Shown piece after piece: positions 1 to 6,476 of a stretch of DNA of 9,021 bases (position 1 is the stretch's first letter; each line of letters begins with the position of its first letter). Below the pieces are notes generated by a model that was given only the letters and a program-made list of their open reading frames with translations, was not told the origin of the DNA and searched no databases. The position numbers and the translations under genes were made by a program. Source of the stretch: Methyloglobulus sp. (lineage in GTDB: Bacteria; Pseudomonadota; Gammaproteobacteria; Methylococcales; Methylomonadaceae); contig JABFSV010000077.1 of the NCBI GenBank assembly GCA_013140405.1, positions 1-9,021 on the forward strand, read 5' to 3'.

Positions 1-288
<288 letters not shown>

Positions 289-508
289 TTGTTTTCACTC
301 CAATAAATTAAATAAAATCCCTGAGAATAACCCAACAAGGCAAAATGCATGGCCCTGGAGAATTAATGACAGCAAAACTGCTGCTGTTTGGGCAAACTTT
401 CCTTGGTTGCCGTATAGCTTCGCCTTAAAGGATTGACCCTAGGGGCACAGCTAACTTTATTGAAACGCTGATTTTAAATCAGTGTTTCGTTATACATAAA
501 GACACCCA
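289..508 (-). promoter_or_regulatory. infC-rpmI intergenic leader, candidate L20 translational operator
   Basis: A 220-nt untranslated stretch separates infC from rpmI, far longer than the other gaps of this operon (23 and 13 nt). On the minus-strand RNA it can form several hairpins: GGCAA/TTGCC with an 11-nt loop, ACAGCA/TGCTGT with a 7-nt loop (both within about 370-413), and CAGGGC/GCCTTG with a 10-nt loop (336-357), plus those listed separately at 462-488 and 501-530. In E. coli L20 represses rpmI-rplT by binding structured RNA just upstream of rpmI, one site involving a long-range pseudoknot with the infC 3' region. Position and size match that system. I did not identify the 23S-like L20 contact nucleotides, so the function is inferred from context. 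Confidence 0.5.
462..488 (-). repeat. Inverted repeat / hairpin downstream of infC
   Basis: The bases gaaacgctgattt (462-474) and aaatcagtgtttc (476-488) form a 13-bp inverted repeat with one imperfect pair (A.C in the minus-strand transcript, G.U if the plus strand were transcribed). About 12 pairs can form around a 3-nt loop. No U-run follows on the minus strand (the next bases are AATAAAG), so it is not a standard terminator. It could be an RNA-processing or stability element between infC and rpmI, or part of the L20-responsive structure. Confidence 0.55.
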
Positions 509-530
509 TTATTTTCTCTTTTTGGGTGCC
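501..530 (-). repeat. Hairpin straddling the infC stop codon
   Basis: In the minus-strand RNA, GGCACCC (530-524, the penultimate codons of infC) can pair with GGGTGTC (507-501) in a 7-bp stem with one G.U, around a 16-nt A-rich loop that contains the infC stop codon. Ribosomes finishing infC would melt it, so it could couple infC translation to folding of the downstream leader. Pairing is read from the sequence; the role is conjecture. Confidence 0.4.
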
Positions 531-1033
531 ATGACCATGACCATCTGTCGACCTTCCATTTTAGGAAATTGTTCGACTATGGCCAATTCTTCCAAATCCT
601 TTTCAATGCGTTTCAGGACATCCATGCCCAATTCACGATGCGCCATTTCGCGCCCCCGATAACGCAGGGTTATCTTGGTTTTATCGCCTTCATTAAGGAA
701 TTTGACCAAATTTTTTAGCTTGACCTGATAATCGCCTTCATCAGTTCCAGGCCGAAATTTTATTTCTTTAACTTGGATCTGCTTTTGTTTCTTTTTGGCT
801 TCTTGCAGTTTTTTGTTTAGCGTAAACTGGTATTTGCCGTAATTCATCACTTTACAGACTGGTGGATCGGCGTTTGGCGATATTTCCACTAAGTCAAGGT
901 CAGCGGCATATGCGATTTGCCTTGCTTGATCTATCGACATAATTCCCAATGCCTCACCTTCGACACCTGTGACTCTCACCTTTCTGGCGGTGATTTCATC
1001 ATTCAGGCGCGTTTCATCTTTTTTAGCAGCGAT
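509..1033 (-). CDS. infC: Translation initiation factor IF-3 (AUC start)
   Basis: IF3 binds the 30S subunit, prevents premature 50S joining and rejects non-standard start codons and wrong initiator tRNA. The protein matches from [20 protein letters not shown] through the family signature [15 protein letters not shown] (about residues 61-75) to a lysine-rich end. The N-domain, the helical Lys-rich linker ([12 protein letters not shown]) and the C-domain ([20 protein letters not shown] onward) are complete. A GTG at 979 would cut off the conserved [10 protein letters not shown] segment. The frame is open back to a TGA, and the first codon after a GGAGG Shine-Dalgarno with 8-nt spacing is ATC at 1033, giving 174 residues; the only other codon before the TGA is AAT. 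E. coli infC starts with AUU, which lets IF3 repress itself; AUC would serve the same purpose. thrS ends 23 nt upstream and rpmI follows after 220 nt. Confidence 0.93.
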   Translation of the reverse strand: MAAKKDETRLNDEITARKVRVTGVEGEALGIMSIDQARQIAYAADLDLVEISPNADPPVCKVMNYGKYQFTLNKKLQEAKKKQKQIQVKEIKFRPGTDEGDYQVKLKNLVKFLNEGDKTKITLRYRGREMAHRELGMDVLKRIEKDLEELAIVEQFPKMEGRQMVMVMAPKKRK

Positions 1034-1046
1034 ATTTCAATCCTCC
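1031..1046 (-). promoter_or_regulatory. infC ribosome binding site with AUC start codon
   Basis: On the reverse strand the order is GGAGG (1046-1042), ATTGAAAT, then ATC (1033-1031), the first sense codons being ATC GCT GCT AAA AAA GAT GAA. No ATG, GTG or TTG lies in frame between the upstream TGA and the GTG at 979. A strong Shine-Dalgarno combined with a rare AUN start is the known hallmark of infC autoregulation. An ATT also overlaps this site but is in the wrong frame for IF3. Confidence 0.8.
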
Positions 1047-1056
1047 GAGTACAACA

Positions 1057-2964
1057 TTATGTTTTGTCTTCAATCTCTTGCCTTAATCGTTGAGCAAAGT
1101 CACTGATTGACAGACTACCTAAATCTTCACCTTTCTGCGAACGTACCGTAATAGCCTGATCTTCAAGCTCTTTATCGCCAATAATGATGAGATAAGGTAT
1201 CCGCTGCATGGAATGCTCGCGGATTTTAAACCCGATCTTCTCATTTCTCAAGTCTATTTTTACTCTAAAGCCTTGTTTTTCCAGCTCTCGTGACACGCCC
1301 GTAGCATATTCAGCGTGTCGGTCTGCGATATTGAGCACCACCATTTGTATAGGTGATAACCAAACCGGAAATGTACCAGCGTGTTGCTCAATTAAGATGC
1401 CGATAAAACGTTCTAGGGAACCCAGTATAGCCCTATGTAGCATCACAGGCACTTGCTTTGAGCTGTCTTCGGCAATATAAGTTGCACCTAAGCGCCCAGG
1501 CATAGAGAAATCGACCTGAATAGTGCCGCATTGCCAGACCCGTCCGATACAGTCTTTTAAAGAAAACTCAATCTTGGGGCCGTAAAAAGCGCCTTCACCT
1601 GGCTGCAATGCCCAGTCCAGGCCTTTGTTATTCAATGCTAACTCAAGGGCGCTTTCAGCCTTATCCCAAACGGCATCGTCACCCACCCGGTTTTCAGGGC
1701 GGGTAGACAGCTTAATAATAACGTCTTCAAAACCAAAATCTTTGTAGACTTCAAACAACAAGTCGATGAAGTCAGAGACTTCATCCTGGATTTGGCTTTC
1801 TGTGCAAAAAATGTGTGCATCGTCCTGGACAAAATTCCTGACCCGCATCAAGCCATGTAAAGTTCCAGATGGCTCATTACGATGGCAAGAACCGAATTCA
1901 GCCAGACGGATCGGCAAATCACGGTAACTTTTTAAGCCTTGGTTATAAATTTGCACATGGCAAGGGCAGTTCATCGGCTTGACGGCGTAATCACGATTTT
2001 CAGAATGGGTCGTGAAAATCATGGCACCAAATTTGTCCCAATGACCTGATTTTTCCCACAAGGAACGGTCAACTAACTGTGGCGTTTTAACTTCGCCATA
2101 GCCGTGGCCTCGCAATTTTTGGCGAATGTATTGTTCGATTTGCTGATAAAGTACCCAGCCTTTTTCATGCCAAAACACCATGCCTGGCGCTTCTTCTTGG
2201 ACGTGGAACAAATCCAAGGTTTTTGCCAATTTACGGTGATCGCGCTTTTCTGCTTCTTCTAATCTATGCAGATAAGCCTGTAATTCTTTTTTGTCGCCCC
2301 AGGCAGTGCCGTAAATGCGTTGCAGCATTTCATTGTTGGAATCGCCCCGCCAATATGCACCGGCAATCTTCATTAATTTGAAAGCCGTCAGCTTTCCAGT
2401 GCTGGGTACGTGTGGGCCACGGCATAAATCAGTAAACCCACCTTGCTCGTACAAAGACAAATCTTCGTTTGCGGGGATGGATTCAATTATCTCGGCTTTG
2501 TAGTTCTCACCCTGATCCCGGAAAAATTTTGCCGCCACATCCCGTGATGAAACCGAACGGGTAATGGCGAAATCCTTTGCCACCAATTCTTGCATTTTGG
2601 CTTCAATGGCGGACAAATCTTCTGGTGTAAACGGGCGTTCGTAAGCAAAGTCATAAAAGAAACCGTTTTCGATCACCGGCCCTATCGTGACTTGTGCTTC
2701 AGGGAAAAGTTGTTTGACGGCCTGAGCTAAAAGATGGGCTGTAGAATGCCGGATGACATCAACGCCTTCTTCGTCTTTTGCTGTAATGATTTGCAGGGTC
2801 GTATCATGACCAATCAAGGTGCTGGCATCAACCAGCTTGCCATCAAGTTTGCCAGCCAACGTTGCTTTAGCCAATCCAGAGCCAATAGAACGAGCAACAT
2901 CCAGCACTGTTACGGCTTGATCAAATTCGCGTGTTGAACCGTCTGGAAGGGTAATAACCGACAT
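1057..2964 (-). CDS. thrS: Threonine--tRNA ligase
   Basis: Class II synthetase that activates threonine with ATP, charges tRNA-Thr and edits Ser-tRNA-Thr in the cytoplasm. Its 635 residues compare with 642 in E. coli. The TGS domain is at about 1-62. The editing domain has its zinc-like site H73/H77 (HSTAH) and C181/H185 (CRGPH). The catalytic core at about 243-533 has zinc ligands C333 (MNCPCH), H384 (DDAHIF) and H510 ([13 protein letters not shown], which is also motif 3), and motif 2 [18 protein letters not shown]. The anticodon-binding domain is at about 535-635. All catalytic and editing residues are intact. The ATG at 2964 has no convincing Shine-Dalgarno; the preceding bases are A/T-rich. 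It stands 25 nt after the U-tract of the tRNA-Val terminator. infC follows 23 nt after the stop. Confidence 0.98.
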   Translation of the reverse strand: MSVITLPDGSTREFDQAVTVLDVARSIGSGLAKATLAGKLDGKLVDASTLIGHDTTLQIITAKDEEGVDVIRHSTAHLLAQAVKQLFPEAQVTIGPVIENGFFYDFAYERPFTPEDLSAIEAKMQELVAKDFAITRSVSSRDVAAKFFRDQGENYKAEIIESIPANEDLSLYEQGGFTDLCRGPHVPSTGKLTAFKLMKIAGAYWRGDSNNEMLQRIYGTAWGDKKELQAYLHRLEEAEKRDHRKLAKTLDLFHVQEEAPGMVFWHEKGWVLYQQIEQYIRQKLRGHGYGEVKTPQLVDRSLWEKSGHWDKFGAMIFTTHSENRDYAVKPMNCPCHVQIYNQGLKSYRDLPIRLAEFGSCHRNEPSGTLHGLMRVRNFVQDDAHIFCTESQIQDEVSDFIDLLFEVYKDFGFEDVIIKLSTRPENRVGDDAVWDKAESALELALNNKGLDWALQPGEGAFYGPKIEFSLKDCIGRVWQCGTIQVDFSMPGRLGATYIAEDSSKQVPVMLHRAILGSLERFIGILIEQHAGTFPVWLSPIQMVVLNIADRHAEYATGVSRELEKQGFRVKIDLRNEKIGFKIREHSMQRIPYLIIIGDKELEDQAITVRSQKGEDLGSLSISDFAQRLRQEIEDKT

Positions 2965-2989
2965 TAATAATACTTTTTGGCTCTACAAT

Positions 2990-3016
2990 AAAAAAAGCAC
3001 TGACTAGCAGTGCCTT
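2990..3016 (-). terminator. Intrinsic terminator after tRNA-Val, just before thrS
   Basis: Read on the minus strand, AAGGCACTG - CTAGT - CAGTGCTTT forms a 9-bp stem with one G.U and a 5-nt loop; the right-hand TTT belongs to a run of seven T (2996-2990). This is a textbook Rho-independent terminator. It sits 9 nt beyond the CCA end of the tRNA gene, so ending the tRNA transcript is its obvious job. Because thrS starts only 25 nt later, it also separates or attenuates thrS from anything upstream. Confidence 0.88.
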
Positions 3017-3025
3017 ATAAAAATC

Positions 3026-3102
3026 TGGTAGGCGCGATTGGACTCGAACCAACGACCCCCACCATGTCAAGGTGGTGCTCTAACCAACTGAGCTACGCGC
3101 CT
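3026..3102 (-). tRNA. tRNA-Val (anticodon GAC)
   Basis: The reverse strand folds as a complete 77-nt tRNA. The acceptor pairs AGGCGCG with CGCGCCT, followed by TA, a GCTC/GAGC D stem with loop AGTTGGTTA, and anticodon stem CCACC/GGTGG with loop TTGACAT (anticodon GAC, valine). Variable loop GGGTC, T arm GTTGG-TTCGAGT-CCAAT, discriminator A and a genome-encoded CCA complete it. Everything from the D arm to the T arm is nearly identical to E. coli tRNA-Val(GAC); only the acceptor stem differs. It reads GUC and GUU codons. A promoter lies upstream and a terminator directly downstream, so it is probably a single-gene transcription unit. Confidence 0.97.
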
Positions 3103-3128
3103 GAAATTAACTCATTTTCAGGCTCGCC

Positions 3129-3156
3129 ATTATAGCAACAGATTCGATATTAGCAA
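3129..3156 (-). promoter_or_regulatory. Sigma-70 promoter of tRNA-Val
   Basis: On the minus strand, TTGCTA (3156-3151, 4 of 6 bases of the -35 consensus), a 16-bp spacer and a perfect TATAAT (3134-3129) precede a G/C-rich GGCGAGCC discriminator. The predicted start, near 3122, lies about 20 nt before the mature tRNA. A G/C-rich discriminator is typical of stable-RNA promoters under growth-rate and stringent control, though regulation is not shown here. The -35 box is about 45 nt after the leuB stop codon. Confidence 0.75.
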
Positions 3157-3201
3157 CCCCAAATACAGCAAACCTGATGCACTATAGAAAAATTTCCTAT
3201 C

Positions 3202-4320
3202 CTAATCGTGCAAGTCAACCTTTGGCATCCTTTTTAGCTTTTCAACCACTTTGTCACCAAATTCTTGAGTGCTTATCATGGTCACACCACTGCCAGGCTT
3301 GGAAAGGTCGGCGGTTGAATAACCGTCGGCAAACACACCCTGCATAGCTGCCCAAATATTTTTGGCCTCTCTATCCATGCCGAAGCTGTTTTCCAACATC
3401 ATGGCAACCGAACCGATCATGGAATACGGGTTGGCGATATTTTTTCCAGCGATGTCTGGTGCTGAACCATGCGAAGGCTCGTAATAAGCCTTGTCATCAC
3501 CCAAACAGGCCGAAGGCATTAAACCTAAAGAGCCCAGAATGCCGCCACCCTGGTCGCTCAGAATATCGCCAAACATGTTTTCCATTACCATTACATCGAA
3601 CTGGGTCGGGTTTAGGCACAAAGCCGTCGCTGCCGCATCCACCAGATAATTGACGACTTTCACGCCAGGATATTCCTTAGCGACTTCTTCCATGACTTCA
3701 TTCCACAGTACGCTGGATTTCAGCACATTGCTTTTATGGATGTTATGCAGCAATTTCCTGCGTTTCATGGCTAATTTAAAGGCCTGGTGCATGATGCGGC
3801 GGATTTGCAGTTCGTCATATTCGAGTGTTTCCTTCACATAACGTAAGCCTTGTTCGTTGATGCCGGATTCTTTGCTGCCAAAATACAGGCCACCCACCAA
3901 TTCGCGGACGATCATAAGGTCAATGCCTTCACCGATAATTTCAGCTTTTAGGGGTGAAAAATGCCCCAACGCCTTGGGTAAGAAAACCGGACGAAAATTG
4001 GCGTAAGTATTATATCGCCGACGTAAGGGCAACAACGCACCGCGTTCTGGCTGTTTATCAATGGGGATATTTTTCGATTCCTCATGGCTTAAGCCAATTG
4101 GCCCTTTAAGGATGGCATCGGCCTTGTCGCAAATGTCGATGGTGCTTTGCGGAAACGCATCACCAAACTCAAAATAAGCACAAGCGCCAAATGCCGCTGG
4201 CATCAACTCAAATGTGACCGCATTGCGTTCTTCAATCACTTTAAGAACCTTAATGGCTTCCTGAGTGATTTCTGGGCCAATGCCGTCGCCCGCCAAAACT
4301 GCGATTTTATAATGCTTCAT
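3202..4320 (-). CDS. leuB: 3-isopropylmalate dehydrogenase (LeuB-type, stand-alone)
   Basis: Member of the NAD-dependent beta-decarboxylating dehydrogenase family; LeuB oxidises and decarboxylates 3-isopropylmalate to 2-oxoisocaproate in leucine synthesis. It has 372 residues against about 363 in E. coli. Seen: the N-terminal [12 protein letters not shown]; the LeuB substrate-loop pattern [11 protein letters not shown] (90-100), as in E. coli LeuB; substrate arginines R100, R110 and R139 with Y146 in [12 protein letters not shown]; catalytic K196; metal-binding D228, D252 and D256 (GDILSD); and the NAD-site [15 protein letters not shown] (284-298). Oddities against usual LeuB are HKSNVL for DKANVL, LVDAAA for YVDNAA and RELVGG for RELTGG. 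No leuA, leuC or leuD is adjacent, so it may be a divergent paralogue with another 2-hydroxy-dicarboxylate substrate. The ATG at 4320 has only a weak AGAG-type ribosome site. The tRNA-Val promoter follows. Confidence 0.75.
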   Translation of the reverse strand: MKHYKIAVLAGDGIGPEITQEAIKVLKVIEERNAVTFELMPAAFGACAYFEFGDAFPQSTIDICDKADAILKGPIGLSHEESKNIPIDKQPERGALLPLRRRYNTYANFRPVFLPKALGHFSPLKAEIIGEGIDLMIVRELVGGLYFGSKESGINEQGLRYVKETLEYDELQIRRIMHQAFKLAMKRRKLLHNIHKSNVLKSSVLWNEVMEEVAKEYPGVKVVNYLVDAAATALCLNPTQFDVMVMENMFGDILSDQGGGILGSLGLMPSACLGDDKAYYEPSHGSAPDIAGKNIANPYSMIGSVAMMLENSFGMDREAKNIWAAMQGVFADGYSTADLSKPGSGVTMISTQEFGDKVVEKLKRMPKVDLHD

Positions 4321-4361
4321 TGTTTTCTCTATCTATGTATCAAATGACCTTAAATTAGGCC

Positions 4362-4389
4362 TGTTGCGTAATATTTTCAAAGCGCAACA
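4362..4389. repeat. Inverted repeat upstream of leuB
   Basis: TGTTGCG (4362-4368) and CGCAACA (4383-4389) are perfect inverted 7-mers separated by 14 A/T-rich bases. The element lies 42-69 nt upstream of the leuB start codon, a plausible site for a dimeric regulator or for an RNA hairpin in the leader. Nothing identifies the regulator. Confidence 0.4.
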
Positions 4390-4447
4390 TTCTACTTTAT
4401 TTTTGCAAGAATAATGGTCGAATGATGAGCAGAGAATTGGTTTCCGA

Positions 4448-4731
4448 CTAAAGAATACACAAAAGCCCGAACACGATTGTCCATATAGAGCCTGATTTAG
4501 ACTCTGACGTGTAGCTGTTTATGCTGCCATTTCCGGCGGGTATGCCTGTTACTGGAAAAGTTCCATAAATTCTTGGTTGCTAGATTTATGGATTAACCGT
4601 TGACTTTTATATTGCTTGAGGTCACTTTGCACCAAAAAAAAGCTCTCATTTGCAACATCGCTCAAGAAATTAACGCCAGCCTCATCACTGGCTTCACAGT
4701 TGGTTGATACGGCTCAAGCATAGCACCTCCT
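4448..4731 (-). pseudogene. Probable decayed protein-coding fragment
   Basis: The minus strand has a perfect AGGAGG (4731-4726) 4 nt before an ATG (4721) that opens a 19-codon frame (4721-4662, starting MLEPYQPTVK). In the frame one base back, 54 codons stay open from 4713 to a TAA at 4551-4549 (including NCEASDEAGVNFLSDVANES and later SSNQEFMELFQ) without a usable early start. A third frame continues (GIPAGNGSINSYTSESKSGS, then IWTIVFGLLCIL) to a TAG at 4450-4448. Codons in these frames are rich in RNY triplets (GAT GAG GCT GGC GTT AAT), a coding signature. Joining them needs two small indels and would give about 90 residues with a hydrophobic C-terminus. I recognise no family. Chance open frames of this length are not rare, so this is tentative. 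Confidence 0.35.
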
Positions 4732-4836
4732 GTTTTGTGGCAGTCCGCACTCGACTACCCATATCGTTTATCGTACTATCCAATTAGCCGGATAATAAGC
4801 TGCAAGCAGAGCGGTGACAATTTTCGCCCTTAATGA

Positions 4837-4854
4837 TCTAGATTATCTAGAGGA
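4837..4854 (+). promoter_or_regulatory. 15-bp palindrome overlapping the FMO ribosome binding site
   Basis: TCTAGAT-T-ATCTAGA (4837-4851) is a perfect 7-bp inverted repeat around one base. Its right arm ends inside the Shine-Dalgarno AGAGGA (4849-4854), which stands 5 nt before the ATG at 4860. A protein bound to the DNA here, or pairing of the RNA, would interfere with expression of the gene. Each TCTAGA half is itself palindromic, so part of the symmetry is built in. The structure is plain; the function is inferred. Confidence 0.45.
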
Positions 4855-4859
4855 TTTTT

Positions 4860-6320
4860 ATGCAAAAAATAACTATAAAAACAATTGGCATTATCGGGGC
4901 TGGTGTTGCAGGTATTGGTGCAGCCAGATTATTGAGTCAAGCTGGATTTGAATGTGAAGTTTTTGAAAAAGGCGATCAGGTTGGTGGTGTGTGGACGGCG
5001 GGCTATCACACTTTTGGCCTGCAAACACCCAAGTCGTTATACGAAGTGCCGGATTACCCGATGCCTGACAGTTACCCACATGTTCCAAGCGGCGCAGAAT
5101 TGCAGGCCTATTTTGAAAATTACGCCAAAGACTATAAGGTTTTTGAAAAAATTCGCTTTAATACCGACATAACTAAATTAGATCAGGACAAAAATGGTAA
5201 TTGGATTGTCCACTATATTGACCAAAAATCAGGCGAGTCAGCGCATAAGCAATTTGATTTTTTGGTGGTGGCAAGCGGCATTTATTTTGACCCTTATCTT
5301 CCCGAATTTCCTGGTCAAGATGCGTTTAAGGGCAAAATTATGCATTCGTCCGAATATCGAACACCATCATCAGTAACAGGCCAAAAAGTCGTAGTTGTTG
5401 GTTTTGGAAAAAGCGCGTTGGATGTGGCGGGTGATGTCGCCAAATTCGCCAAGCAAACCAGTTTAGTCTACCGTAAAGCCCATTGGCCGATTCCGATGGA
5501 TGTGCTGGGATTCCTGGATGTCCGCCGAATTTATTTGACTAGGCTTGCAAGTGCTTTTCTGCCGCTTTATCAACGCCCTGATAAGTGGGCAAAAACACTG
5601 CATGAACGCTTTCCCAGCTTAGTTTCAGGTTTTTGGCGTTTGACAGAATGTATTATCAAATTTCAGTATCCACTAAAAAAATGTGATGCCTTATCAGATG
5701 AGCCGATAGAAATCGATATTTTCAATCTGGATTTTTTACCCCGCAAAGAAGTTTACCAATTGATGCAGCAAGGTAAAATCAAAAACCAGCGCACCAGTAT
5801 TAAATCATTCACGGAAACAAGCATCGTTCTTGAGAATGGTGAAGAAGTAGCTTGTGATGTGGTTATTTTTGGCACGGGTTATAAATCCAACTATTCATTT
5901 CTGCCAAAAGCGTTCAAAAAATCACAGGAAGCCGATGGGGTTTATCTATACCGGCACATCATTCACCCAGATTTACCCAATATGGCTTTTATCGGCAGGG
6001 CGGCAACATTTTCTAATTCGCTTACTTCACACTTGGCTTCAGTTTGGCTAGTCAACTTATTAAAAGGTAAATTCCAACTACCTGCTCGCGAACAAATGCT
6101 GGCAGAAATTGAGGCCATTAGACAGTGGAAGCGTAGCTTTATGCCAGCTATCTCAAGCCGCGCAACGGTGATTAAACTGCATATGGTGCATTACCATGAC
6201 GAATTACTGCGCGATGCGGCTATCAATCCTTACCGTAAAAATAACCAATTTTTAGAATGGTTCAGTGATTACCGACCCTCAGATTATCGGGAAATTTTGT
6301 CTGAAATTGCTGATTCTTGA
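4860..6320 (+). CDS. Flavin-containing monooxygenase-family NAD(P)/FAD oxidoreductase
   Basis: A 486-residue class B flavoprotein. The N-terminal FAD site is GIIGAGVAGIGAARLL with GxGxxG at 13-18, followed by an acidic residue at the end of strand 2 (EVFEKG) and GGVW at 42-45. The FMO fingerprint FxGxxxHxxxY is exact: F156, G158, H162, Y166 (FKGKIMHSSEY). The NADPH Rossmann motif is VVVVGFGKSALDVA (177-190). The FATGY-like motif is FGTGY (337-341). These enzymes use NADPH and O2 to oxygenate soft nucleophiles (N or S) or ketones; the substrate cannot be told from sequence. No signal peptide or membrane segment is evident, so it is probably cytoplasmic. Length fits bacterial FMOs (about 450-500). 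It seems to be a single-gene unit: leuB is divergent and the next gene lies 156 nt downstream behind its own candidate promoter. Confidence 0.9.
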   Translation: MQKITIKTIGIIGAGVAGIGAARLLSQAGFECEVFEKGDQVGGVWTAGYHTFGLQTPKSLYEVPDYPMPDSYPHVPSGAELQAYFENYAKDYKVFEKIRFNTDITKLDQDKNGNWIVHYIDQKSGESAHKQFDFLVVASGIYFDPYLPEFPGQDAFKGKIMHSSEYRTPSSVTGQKVVVVGFGKSALDVAGDVAKFAKQTSLVYRKAHWPIPMDVLGFLDVRRIYLTRLASAFLPLYQRPDKWAKTLHERFPSLVSGFWRLTECIIKFQYPLKKCDALSDEPIEIDIFNLDFLPRKEVYQLMQQGKIKNQRTSIKSFTETSIVLENGEEVACDVVIFGTGYKSNYSFLPKAFKKSQEADGVYLYRHIIHPDLPNMAFIGRAATFSNSLTSHLASVWLVNLLKGKFQLPAREQMLAEIEAIRQWKRSFMPAISSRATVIKLHMVHYHDELLRDAAINPYRKNNQFLEWFSDYRPSDYREILSEIADS

Positions 6321-6344
6321 TAGCAATGCAAACGGGTGCGATTG

Positions 6345-6404
6345 TTGAGAAGTTTCTTGAAAAGCCCCGCGCTGAGCAATTAGTGCGCTGCCCAAGATTC
6401 TCAA
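6345..6404 (+). repeat. 60-nt imperfect inverted repeat downstream of the FMO gene
   Basis: TTGAGAA (6345-6351) pairs with TTCTCAA (6398-6404), then CTTG (6356-6359) with CAAG (6393-6396), then CGCGCT (6368-6373) with AGTGCG (6382-6387, one G.U) around an 8-nt loop. Internal loops separate the three helices. It starts 25 nt after the FMO stop. No U-run follows directly; a T-rich stretch comes about 20 nt later. It could be a 3' stabilising hairpin, a weak terminator or a REP/MITE-like repeat. I see no target duplication and no second copy in the window. Confidence 0.5.
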
Positions 6405-6423
6405 GCACAGGCCTTTAACATCT

Positions 6424-6453
6424 TTTACTTTTTTTACGAAAATAACGTAAAAT
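6424..6453 (+). promoter_or_regulatory. Candidate promoter with internal operator palindrome
   Basis: TTTACT (6424-6429, 4 of 6 of -35), an 18-bp spacer and TAAAAT (6448-6453, 5 of 6 of -10) lie about 24 nt before the ATG at 6477. A perfect inverted repeat TTTTACG-AAAATAA-CGTAAAA (6432-6452) fills the spacer and runs into the -10 box, a classic position for a repressor site. The gene it drives encodes a winged-helix protein, so autoregulation is an obvious possibility but is not shown. Confidence 0.5.
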
Positions 6454-6476
6454 TAAATTAATTGATGGGAGCTGTT

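Larger units (their letters stand above)
4321..4859. other. 540-nt divergent intergenic region between leuB and the FMO gene
   Basis: This gap separates two divergently transcribed genes and must carry both their promoters. I see no convincing -35/-10 pair for either: for leuB, TTGAAA with a 17-bp spacer has a poor -10 (TAATTT); for the FMO gene, GTGACA (about 4814) needs a 19-bp spacer to TAGATT (4840). It contains the inverted repeat at 4362-4389, a probable gene relic on the minus strand (4448-4731) and the palindrome at 4837-4851. The rest, about 4732-4836, shows nothing I can name. Confidence 0.6.

Noticed and set aside
509..979. infC starting at GTG 979 (156 residues)
   Set aside because: It would remove the conserved [10 protein letters not shown] segment and has no ribosome site; the AUC at 1033 has a GGAGG at proper spacing.
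2965..3025. T-box or tRNA-mimic leader for thrS
   Set aside because: The only hairpin is a plain terminator with loop CTAGT; no threonine anticodon mimic or T-box sequence is present.
3026..3102. tRNA-Val as an integration (att) site
   Set aside because: No integrase, no partial copy of the tRNA 3' end and no mobile genes in the window.
4583..4710. Plus-strand frame with a TTG start (MTFILLEVTLHQ...) opposite the proposed relic
   Set aside because: It is in the same codon register as the minus-strand frame, which has the RNY bias; it has no ribosome site.
6405..6440. Rho-independent terminator after the FMO gene
   Set aside because: The T-rich stretch is separated from the hairpin by about 20 nt and broken by other bases.
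6462..6476. TTG 6462 or ATG 6465 as start of the winged-helix gene
   Set aside because: The GGGAG ribosome site lies at 6467-6471, downstream of both; only ATG 6477 is correctly spaced.
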